Shown here one piece after another: positions 1 to 4,746 of a stretch of 28,072 nucleotides of DNA; positions within the stretch are counted from its first letter, which is position 1, and every line of letters begins with the position of its first letter. Source of the stretch: a virus. The notes beneath the pieces were generated by a model, which worked only from the letters and a program-made list of their open reading frames with translations, was not told where the DNA came from and searched no databases. The stretch covers positions 1-28,072 of the IMG/VR virus record IMGVR_UViG_3300010397_000079, one strand, 5' to 3'. Position numbers and translations under genes: made by a program.

Positions 1-129
1 CTGTGCGTGGACGGCAAGCCCGTGCTGGAGATCCATCCGCTGCAGTTTGAGCAGGTGCAGACGGAGACGGGCTGGGTGATGAAGGTCACGCAGAACTATC
101 GGCGTATACCTTCTGCGAGAACCACATGA
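1..129 (+). CDS. 3' end of an unidentified phage gene (partial)
   Basis: Frame 1 is open from the window edge to TGA at 127-129 and gives 42 residues beginning LCVDGKPVLEIHPLQFEQ and ending RRIPSARTT. The start is outside the window. Its stop overlaps the ATG of the next gene in an ATGA arrangement, which is typical of real, coupled phage genes and supports this frame. The fragment is mixed beta-like sequence with no motif I recognise, so no function is proposed. It is probably the last part of an early-region gene upstream of the excisionase and integrase. Confidence 0.6.
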   Translation: MCVDGKPVLEIHPLQFEQVQTETGWVMKVTQNYRRIPSARTT

Positions 130-311
130 AGTCTCCAGTAGAGACGATGCTCGATAAGGTGCAATACCGTTGCACCGTCTGTAGCGCCGCGATGGGCCAG
201 TGCGATTGCTGGACCAGATGTATCTGCGGCTGGAGCTATCGAAAAGGCACGCAATGCCGGCGCCCAAAGTGCGTCGAGAGAGCTGCTCAGCGTCGAGGAG
301 ATAGTCAGTGA
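126..311 (+). CDS. small Cys-rich protein, possible zinc-binding
   Basis: A 61-residue protein with eight cysteines: CTVC near residue 16, CDC near 26, CIC near 32, then C44 and C49. The paired spacing (CxxC, CxC, CxC, Cx4C) suggests one or two structural metal sites, as in small zinc-ribbon proteins of phage early regions. The C-terminus is basic (RAAQRRG). The ATG overlaps the stop of the preceding gene, and its own TGA overlaps the GTG of the next gene, so it sits inside a coupled run. I do not recognise the family. Nucleic-acid binding is an inference from the cysteines and the charge. Confidence 0.6.
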   Translation: MKSPVETMLDKVQYRCTVCSAAMGQCDCWTRCICGWSYRKGTQCRRPKCVERAAQRRGDSQ

Positions 312-553
312 ATGTCGGGCAGCGAGTAATGCTGATCGGCCCTGTGGACGCGTGGACCATCAAGCGCCCACCGATCGGCGCCATTGGCGAGATCACGGAG
401 CCGATGGACTGGGATGGAGACTACTTCGTTCTGTTCCCTGAGCATCCGTGTCCGGTCGGGGAACCGAGCTGGTGTGTACACCGATCCGTCCTTATTCCGC
501 TGGACGACGGCGAGCCGGTGGAAAGCGAGGCCGACAGTCTCGCAACATCCTAG
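308..553 (+). CDS. small SH3-like phage protein, function unknown
   Basis: An 81-residue protein starting at GTG (308), whose first bases overlap the TGA of the upstream gene (GTGA). The pattern MNVGQRVMLIGPVDAW, then GAIGEITEP, DGDYFVLFPEH and WCVHRSVLIPLDDG resembles small SH3-barrel phage proteins, which have an N-terminal VGQRV strand, a turn, a G-E-I strand and a C-terminal W-V-x-R-S-x-L-x-P strand. Such proteins are common in phage early regions and their role is mostly unknown. The acidic tail (EPVESEADS) is probably disordered. An overlapping longer reading in another frame has no family-like features and was discarded. Confidence 0.65.
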   Translation: MNVGQRVMLIGPVDAWTIKRPPIGAIGEITEPMDWDGDYFVLFPEHPCPVGEPSWCVHRSVLIPLDDGEPVESEADSLATS

Positions 554-567
554 CGGAACAGCTCGTC

Positions 568-879
568 ATGCCACGCATCATCTGGGTTCGCATTCCTAAG
601 TTCTGCGCCATGACGGGCGAGACAGATGACAGCGTGCGCGCGAACATGAACAACGGGCACTGGCCTGAAGGTATCGTATGGAAGAAAGCGCCGAACGGCC
701 GCATCTACATCCACACGAGAAACTTCAACAAATGGGTCGCGGGTCAGGTGTACGCGCCACGAGCGCGAGTTCGATCGGGATCAGCTTCGTCTGGAAAGGG
801 GTCCGATGCCGCGAAAGGATCGCGCTCCCCCCGACTGGCCGTAATCTCAACTACGTCAAGCGGCTCAGGGCAACCATAG
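568..879 (+). CDS. xis: excisionase-like DNA-binding protein, overlapping int
   Basis: The ATG at 568 begins MPRIIWVRIPKFCAMTGETD. Residues 1-60 have the excisionase-type winged-helix layout: W-V-x-I-P-x-F-C at the start, an HTH (MTGETDDSVRANMNNGHW), then the wing with PEGIVWKKAPNGRIYIHTRNFNKWVAG. Such proteins bend att DNA and direct the integrase towards excision. The last ~45 residues are low-complexity (RSGSASSGKGS) and lie inside the start of the integrase gene in another frame, so this tail is probably a by-product of the overlap. The position directly before int fits. The domain is clear by pattern, but biochemical activity is inferred. Confidence 0.72.
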   Translation: MPRIIWVRIPKFCAMTGETDDSVRANMNNGHWPEGIVWKKAPNGRIYIHTRNFNKWVAGQVYAPRARVRSGSASSGKGSDAAKGSRSPRLAVISTTSSGSGQP

Positions 880-1850
880 AGCATGAAATCGCAACCGGCA
901 CCTTCGATTACGCGCGGCATTTCCCTGACAGTCCGCGGCTGGCAACTCTGGCAAGGCAATCGCCTGGAACACCTCTCGCCGGAGCCATGGAGTTTTACCT
1001 TGACGGTCTCGCCGGACAGATCGAACCTGAGACGCTTGCGAAATACCGTCACGATGCTCGAACGGTCGCTGGGTGGTTCCCGCAAGCCACGCTCCAAAGT
1101 CTCACGCGGCGCGAAGTCCGTAAGCAGATCGCGAGCCTCAACCTCTCGCGCAAGCGGCTCCTCAACCTCCTCACGCCGCTCCGCGGAGCGCTCGAGCAGG
1201 CGGTAGAGGATGAAGTCATCGAAGCAAACCCGCTCTCCCGGTTCAGGGTCCGCCGTGTCGCAGCGCCGGTTGAGAAAATCGACCCGTTCACTCGTGAGGA
1301 AGTTGATCGACTCGGCCGAACCGAGCTCGGCAACCTCTGGACACTCTGGGCATGGACGGGAATGCGGTCCGGTGAGGTTATCGGACTCGAATGGCCTGAC
1401 GTGGACCTTACGAGCGGCTGTCTTCACATCCGGCGAGCTGTTCGTGTGGGTCGCACGAAATCACCGAAGACGGAATCTGGCCAGCGAGTTGTCCGTCTGC
1501 TTCCCAGCGCACGGGCAGCTCTTGAAAGCATGGCGCCGCCGGAACGATCCGGACCGGTCACGCGCAATCCGTCTACAGGCAAGCGATGGCACGAGGACAG
1601 AGGACTTGCCCGGGCGTTCAGGAAAGCCTGCGAGACGGTCGGCGTCCGCTACCGCTACCCCTATCAGCTCCGGCACACCTTCGCTTCGTGGGCGCTCTCG
1701 AGCGGCGAGAACCCGCTCTGGGTCGCGAAGCAGATGGGGCACCGCGACGTGACCATGATTTTCAAGGTTTACGGGCGGTACATGCCGGACATGAACCCCG
1801 AGGCTGGTCAAAAAATGATCAACCCCAAAGGCAACATCCAGGCAGCATGA
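732..1850 (+). CDS. int: tyrosine-type site-specific integrase
   Basis: A 372-residue tyrosine recombinase from the ATG at 732. A longer in-frame start at 678 adds 18 residues unlike the family. The N-terminus (RGSGVRATSASSIGISFVWK, then CRERI, NLNYVKRLRATIEHEIATGTFDY) matches the arm-binding domain of phage integrases (DUF3596-like). A core-binding domain spans about residues 85-175. The catalytic set is R212 (TGMRSGEV), K246 (KSPKTESG), Y311-x-x-R314-H315 (PYQLRHTFAS), H337 (QMGHRD) and nucleophile Y347 (KVYGRYMP). The usual HxxR histidine is Tyr, as is common in this subgroup. It ends 30 bases before the proposed attP core and is expected to integrate the phage into the host tmRNA gene. 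Confidence 0.95.
   Translation: MGRGSGVRATSASSIGISFVWKGVRCRERIALPPTGRNLNYVKRLRATIEHEIATGTFDYARHFPDSPRLATLARQSPGTPLAGAMEFYLDGLAGQIEPETLAKYRHDARTVAGWFPQATLQSLTRREVRKQIASLNLSRKRLLNLLTPLRGALEQAVEDEVIEANPLSRFRVRRVAAPVEKIDPFTREEVDRLGRTELGNLWTLWAWTGMRSGEVIGLEWPDVDLTSGCLHIRRAVRVGRTKSPKTESGQRVVRLLPSARAALESMAPPERSGPVTRNPSTGKRWHEDRGLARAFRKACETVGVRYRYPYQLRHTFASWALSSGENPLWVAKQMGHRDVTMIFKVYGRYMPDMNPEAGQKMINPKGNIQAA
1828..1837 (+). repeat. candidate integrase arm-type site (P arm)
   Basis: AAGGCAACAT lies within the last codons of int. The same ten bases recur at 1978-1987 on the other side of the tmRNA-like core, and the inverted GTTGCCTT lies at 1934-1941. Repeats flanking the core in this way are the usual layout of lambda-type arm sites. 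Binding is inferred. Confidence 0.5.
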
Positions 1851-1862
1851 CATCCAAGTCTT

Positions 1863-1878
1863 TGTTTCACGTGGAACG
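1863..1878 (+). promoter_or_regulatory. parS-like: parS-like motif (chromosomal ParB site)
   Basis: TGTTTCACGTGGAACG matches the reverse complement of the classic bacterial parS (TGTTCCACGTGAAACA) at 15 of 16 bases, and it fits the core GTTNCACGTGNAAC exactly. Chromosomal ParB binds this motif and loads as a clamp. No parA or parB gene is visible in the window, so any partner would be the host protein. It lies in the attP region between the P-arm repeat and the tmRNA-like core. Alternatively it is an integrase or IHF-like accessory site that happens to look like parS. Confidence 0.55.
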
Positions 1879-1880
1879 AA

Positions 1881-1908
1881 GGGTGTTCAATTCCCCCCGC
1901 CTCCACCA
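1881..1908 (+). other. attP: proposed attP core: tmRNA (ssrA) 3'-end segment
   Basis: The segment contains a T-loop (TTCAATT), a CCCCC strand, an acceptor-type strand GCCTCC and discriminator A followed by CCA (1906-1908), i.e. the 3' end of a tmRNA or tRNA. The upstream T-stem strand GGGTG pairs with CCCCC except at one position (T1884), which suggests that identity with the host gene begins around 1885. GCCTCC can pair with GGGGGC, a common tmRNA 5' end, so ssrA is preferred, although a tRNA is possible. The rest of the RNA gene is absent. The segment lies directly downstream of int, with phage genes on both sides, so it reads as attP rather than attL or attR. Confidence 0.72.
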
Positions 1909-1933
1909 TAAAATCAAGAACTTACTGTTTTTG

Positions 1934-1996
1934 GTTGCCTTAGAAATGGGCCCTATTGGGCTGCAGTAGTGCCCAGTAAGGCAACATTTGGGCAAC
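1934..1996 (+). repeat. P' arm repeats and inverted repeat beside the att core
   Basis: GTTGCCTTA (1934-1942) and TAAGGCAAC (1977-1985) form a 9-base perfect inverted repeat. A further GGCAAC occurs at 1991-1996, exactly 11 bases (one helical turn) after the GGCAAC at 1980-1985. Between them TTGGGC and GCCCAG can form a small stem. With the copy at 1828 this makes three full AAGGCAAC boxes and one partial one. They are candidate integrase or excisionase arm sites, and they overlap the proposed GTG start of the next gene. Confidence 0.5.
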
Positions 1997-2448
1997 GTCG
2001 ACGGCGAGTGAGTTTGCGTCGACTCTCTGAGGACGCACGACAAGACATACGAGCCGTTGTGCTGGGGCTGATCGCTTCTGGGCAATGGGTGCGCGGAGTT
2101 CACTATGAACCCTCCGCGTTCGGGCGCCCGACCGTCTATGTCGACGCTTACGCAGCATGGCTGACCGGGAAGCCAGAGCCTAGACGAGTGCGATACCGAG
2201 ACCTGCTGTCCTACCATCGGGCCAAGTACAAGGCCGACAAGCTGCACCGGACCCCTTCATGGGCCGACGGGCAGCGCATGGTCGCAATGTATGGCGAGGC
2301 CGCGCGCCTCTCCCAAAAAACCGGAATTCCCCATCATGTCGACCACATCGTTCCCTTACGTGGCAGGTTTGTCAGCGGGCTTCACGTGCCGGATAACCTC
2401 CAGGTCATCACGGCCACGAAGAACCTTGAAAAAAGCAACAAGTCCTAG
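1969..2448 (+). CDS. HNH endonuclease with excisionase-like N-terminal domain
   Basis: A 159-residue protein if it starts at the GTG at 1969. A GTG at 2008 is also possible, and neither has a convincing Shine-Dalgarno sequence. Residues 20-75 ([31 protein letters not shown]) look like the winged-helix and wing of excisionase-type proteins. Residues 85-159 are an HNH nuclease: PSWAD, then [15 protein letters not shown] with H123/D125/H126, [12 protein letters not shown] with N143, and a final N-x-x-K-x-N segment. HNH proteins of this size in temperate phages can cut DNA during packaging or act as selfish endonucleases. Its place just past attP and convergent to the late operon makes it more likely an accessory gene. 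Its target is unknown. Confidence 0.8.
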   Translation: MPSKATFGQRRRRVSLRRLSEDARQDIRAVVLGLIASGQWVRGVHYEPSAFGRPTVYVDAYAAWLTGKPEPRRVRYRDLLSYHRAKYKADKLHRTPSWADGQRMVAMYGEAARLSQKTGIPHHVDHIVPLRGRFVSGLHVPDNLQVITATKNLEKSNKS

Positions 2449-2498
2449 TGGCCCGTGGCGCCATGGCTCGATGCTCATCCTCGAAGTGCGGGACGCGC

Positions 2499-2545
2499 GC
2501 GGGCGGCGGGCGCTACGCTATATCAGACCCTGACTGGCCGCCCGC
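2499..2545. terminator. GC-rich inverted repeat between convergent genes
   Basis: GCGGGCGGC (2499-2507) and GCCGCCCGC (2537-2545) form a perfect 9-base inverted repeat with a 29-base loop. A second possible stem uses AGTGTCCTG (2564-2572) and CAGGGCACT (2584-2592), with one wobble pair. They fill the gap where the HNH gene (+) and the late operon (-) converge, so they could block read-through in both directions. Neither has a T-tract, so this is weak evidence for an intrinsic terminator. I see nothing else in 2449-2612. Confidence 0.3.
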
Positions 2546-2612
2546 TTGCCCGGCAGATCCCGCAGTGTCCTGAGCCATCCATGCAGGGCACTGTGGCGGG
2601 CAGGCGGGTCGG

Positions 2613-3134
2613 TCAGCTCTTCGCGATCTCCGAGATGGTGGCGTCTTTGCGCACTGAGCTGGTCGAACTGCCAAAGAAGTACGCGATTACGCCGGCCCAT
2701 GCCGTGCCAAGCGAGCCGAGCATGACGAGCAGCGCGTCCCCGCCGGTGGCTGGCTTGCCATTCATCAGCATGAAGAGCAGCGTACCGAAAAACCCGACCG
2801 TGACCCCGTAGGCGAGATTGCGCGGCGTCGAGTCGCGCACTGCAACCTCGCGGGAGCGTGCGTTGGCAATGTCATCGAAGACGAGCTTGTCCTGTTCGAT
2901 GCCGAGCTCGGTCATGCGGACTGTGAACTCCTGCTCTGCCTTTCGAAGCGCGAGCAGCGCATCCGGGGTGGCAGACAGGAGCGCTGTTTCGGTGGCCTTG
3001 GTATCGCCTGGGGGCGTTCCGAGGGCAGCACTGATTGCAGTAGCAGCAAGTGAACCGAACGGACCCCCGACCGCCATGGCGAGCGTGGGAGCGACTGTCT
3101 TGAGGACCTGAAGGGCTTTGGCACCGAAACTCAT
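2613..3134 (-). CDS. 3-TM holin-like protein (GTA-holin type)
   Basis: A 173-residue protein resembling the three-transmembrane holin family first described in gene-transfer agents. Hydrophobic segments lie near residues 18-38 (TLAMAVGG onwards), 108-125 (YGVTVGFFGTLLFMLM) and 134-154 (LLVMLGSLGTAWAGVIAYFF). Between TM1 and TM2 lies the helical stretch ALLALRKAEQEF, then DDIANARSREVAVRDSTPRN, which is characteristic of this family. Holins permeabilise the inner membrane at a set time and release the endolysin. The ATG overlaps the stop of the M15 peptidase gene (ATGA). It is the last gene of the late operon. Confidence 0.8.
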   Translation of the reverse strand: MSFGAKALQVLKTVAPTLAMAVGGPFGSLAATAISAALGTPPGDTKATETALLSATPDALLALRKAEQEFTVRMTELGIEQDKLVFDDIANARSREVAVRDSTPRNLAYGVTVGFFGTLLFMLMNGKPATGGDALLVMLGSLGTAWAGVIAYFFGSSTSSVRKDATISEIAKS

Positions 3135-3583
3135 GCGCTTACTCCGGATTCGTAGACTGTTTTTCCCGAAACGACCCGCGCGGTCAGCAGCTCTCTGCGC
3201 GGCTGCTCATCCGCCTTCGCGATACCGACGTGGCACCACGACCCAAATTCGTGAATCACCTGATCGACGGGCAGACCCAGCGCCACCACCCGCTGGCACA
3301 CCTCAAGCGGCGTCATCCCCGTCACCTGGATGTCGGCGGCGCGCCCGTCCATATGGGCGCTGCTCTTGGAGCCTCCTATGGCCTGATTGAGCCACGGCGG
3401 GCGAAGGCCCGAGGTGATATGGATCGGCCGCCTGAGGTCGATACGCAGCGGCTCGAGCACGGTCACGCACAGGCGCGTGAGGTTGCGCAGGTCGTCCTCT
3501 GACGGCTCGATCGCACGACCCATGCGCGCCGCGGTCTCGGACGTCACGAACTCATCGAGGCTGAAGTGCGCGGAGAGGTTCAC
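3131..3583 (-). CDS. M15-family peptidoglycan peptidase (endolysin)
   Basis: A zinc D-Ala-D-Ala carboxypeptidase/endopeptidase-like protein of the Peptidase_M15 type, about 150 residues. I chose GTG at 3583 because it overlaps the upstream stop (GTGA) and gives the typical beginning NLSAHFSLDEFV. A longer in-frame ORF reaches 3628 inside the upstream gene. Zinc ligands are visible as H and D in SSAHMDGRAADI and H in WCHVGIA. The family also has the ITSGLRPPWLNQAIGG substrate-site segment seen here. No signal peptide is present, so export would need the neighbouring holin. It cuts peptide cross-links in the cell wall at lysis. Confidence 0.88.
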   Translation of the reverse strand: MNLSAHFSLDEFVTSETAARMGRAIEPSEDDLRNLTRLCVTVLEPLRIDLRRPIHITSGLRPPWLNQAIGGSKSSAHMDGRAADIQVTGMTPLEVCQRVVALGLPVDQVIHEFGSWCHVGIAKADEQPRRELLTARVVSGKTVYESGVSA

Positions 3584-3879
3584 GGCTTCTTCAGTATCGA
3601 GATGAGGTACAGGATTGTGGACACGCACCCGCCGAATCCGATCACCCAGTAGACCGAGCGCTCGATGAAACGGATGCGCCGCTCGTGGTCGCTGGTGATG
3701 GTCTTGACCATGTCCGTGAGCGCGGCGAAGTTACCGCGCTCAGCTTCCAGCAAAGCGGCGATCCGTTCATTGATGACTGGCTGGCCAGCGCCAGCGTCGA
3801 TCAAGCGGTGGAGCTGTTCAGTAATGTGCGCCGCTCCTACGGGTTCTCGGCGCTCATCACGGCTTTGTCCAGCGCCCAA
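3580..3879 (-). CDS. small protein with C-terminal TM helix, lysis region
   Basis: Up to 99 residues. A mostly helical soluble part (ITEQLHRLIDAGAG, ERIAALLEAERGNFAALTDMV) is followed by a basic stretch and one C-terminal TM helix (VYWVIGFGGCVSTILYLISI) ending ILKKP. The start is uncertain. The only listed start is a TTG at 3879, overlapping the previous gene by 43 bases. A good AGGAG directly follows the upstream TAG, with an in-frame ATT about eight bases later, so an ATT start is possible. Its stop overlaps the GTG of the peptidase gene. Small one-TM proteins beside endolysins are often antiholins, pinholins or inner-membrane spanins; I cannot choose between these. Confidence 0.62.
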   Translation of the reverse strand: MGAGQSRDERREPVGAAHITEQLHRLIDAGAGQPVINERIAALLEAERGNFAALTDMVKTITSDHERRIRFIERSVYWVIGFGGCVSTILYLISILKKP

Positions 3880-4055
3880 CAGATGAAGAGCCGATCCTGG
3901 AACGTGAACGCCGATGGCTTCGGACGGGCGCGCAACTCGTCGATCTTTTGAAGCTCGTGGGCAGTGAAGTGATCCCGCGTGCCGTCGTACTCCGAATCGT
4001 TCGGATCGAATATGTCGAGCAGTGAGTTCTGGATGATGATTACCGAATGGCTCAT
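3837..4055 (-). CDS. hypothetical 72-residue protein in lysis region
   Basis: The ATG at 4055 follows the upstream TGA by two bases, with AAGGA about nine bases before it, so the start is well supported. The product (MSHSVIIIQNSLLDIFDPND, then FTAHELQKIDELRARPKP and FQDRLFICWALDKAVMSAENP) is probably a small soluble protein with no TM or signal peptide and no motif I recognise. The 3' end overlaps the TTG-start reading of the next gene. It is kept as real because of its spacing, RBS and operon position. Function unknown. Confidence 0.6.
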   Translation of the reverse strand: MSHSVIIIQNSLLDIFDPNDSEYDGTRDHFTAHELQKIDELRARPKPSAFTFQDRLFICWALDKAVMSAENP

Positions 4056-4057
4056 GG

Positions 4058-4411
4058 TCAGTCGTCCTTAATGGTGATGCCGCGTTTGGCGAGTTCCACT
4101 TTCACATTTTGAACCTTGTCTAGTGCGACGCGCGCATTGACCTGCGCGGCGTTGGCAGTGGCTTCTGTCTTCGCAATGCCTGCAAGGATCTTCGAATCCA
4201 CAACCTGCTGGTCCTTCACGGCCAGGCGGTCCTGCGCCTGCGAAGACATGTAGATTGCGACAAGCGCGCCGACCGAGAAGATCAGCGCAACGATCGCAAG
4301 CGCATTGGCATCAACCTTGATGTCGATTCGGTTGGCGGCGACGGGCGACTCGCCCTCTCCATGCACTTCGAACGCGTCCGGTGAGCGTATCCGGTAGCTG
4401 TCGGGGATCAT
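4058..4411 (-). CDS. small one-TM protein with helical tail, lysis region
   Basis: The ATG at 4411 overlaps the stop of the upstream gene (ATGA) and gives 117 residues. Longer reads into the upstream gene are an artefact of overlap. About 45 mainly polar N-terminal residues (MIPDSYRIRSPDAFEVHGEG) lead to one TM segment (NALAIVALIFSVGALVAIYM). A long alpha-helical tail rich in Ala, Lys and Val follows (KTEATANAAQVNARVALDKV), ending GITIKDD. The TM plus helical tail could make it a spanin-like or holin-accessory protein. No lipoprotein signal is seen. The family is not recognised and the lysis role is inferred from position. Confidence 0.62.
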   Translation of the reverse strand: MIPDSYRIRSPDAFEVHGEGESPVAANRIDIKVDANALAIVALIFSVGALVAIYMSSQAQDRLAVKDQQVVDSKILAGIAKTEATANAAQVNARVALDKVQNVKVELAKRGITIKDD

Positions 4412-4710
4412 CGCCCACCTCCGGGCCGGCTCATGATTTCCAGCATCACCTGATCCAGTCTCGAGTTCGTACCGGTGATGATTGTGTGGATTGAGTCCAG
4501 CTTGCGCAGATTCTCCGTGTGCATGTCCTGACGGACCCGCTCGAGACGCTCTTCCAGCTCTTTGAGTTCGCGCTTGCGCACGGCCTCCGCGTCGAGCCTC
4601 TCCACCTTGTCGAGATAGCGTTTGGCGAAGAACACGGCTATCCCTGCCAAAGCTGCCGCGAGGCCGGAAATGACAGTTGCCGTGGATATCGTCCATGGGA
4701 CGTCATTCAT
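4408..4710 (-). CDS. one-TM coiled-coil protein, spanin (Rz)-like candidate
   Basis: About 100 residues from the ATG at 4710. The GTG just before it is too close to the GGGGAAG ribosome site. One N-terminal TM helix (ATVISGLAAALAGIAVFFA) is followed by a highly charged coiled coil (RLDAEAVRKRELKELEERLE, then RVRQDM) and a short tail ending SRPGGGR. The form, N-terminal anchor plus periplasmic coiled coil, matches inner-membrane spanins that disrupt the outer membrane at lysis. No embedded or neighbouring Rz1-type lipoprotein could be found, so this is a structural guess. It begins the lysis block right after the tail spike. Confidence 0.62.
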   Translation of the reverse strand: MNDVPWTISTATVISGLAAALAGIAVFFAKRYLDKVERLDAEAVRKRELKELEERLERVRQDMHTENLRKLDSIHTIITGTNSRLDQVMLEIMSRPGGGR

Positions 4711-4746
4711 CACTTCCCCTGCCTTCTTGGCTCTTCTGCTCGCTCA

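Noticed and set aside
678-731. Longer N-terminus for integrase
   Set aside because: These 18 residues are read through the excisionase domain in another frame and do not match the usual integrase start at MGRGSGVR.
744-1427. Long - strand ORF inside int
   Set aside because: It is a shadow of the integrase in a GC-rich sequence, with no family pattern and no RBS.
1863-1878. A full ParABS partition locus
   Set aside because: Only the parS-like site is present; no ParA or ParB motif was seen in any gene.
1881-1908. A complete tRNA or tmRNA gene
   Set aside because: Only the last ~28 bases are present; no anticodon, D-arm or tag sequence lies upstream.
2499-2592. Confident bidirectional terminator
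   Set aside because: The stems are real but lack T-tracts, so only a low-confidence entry was kept.
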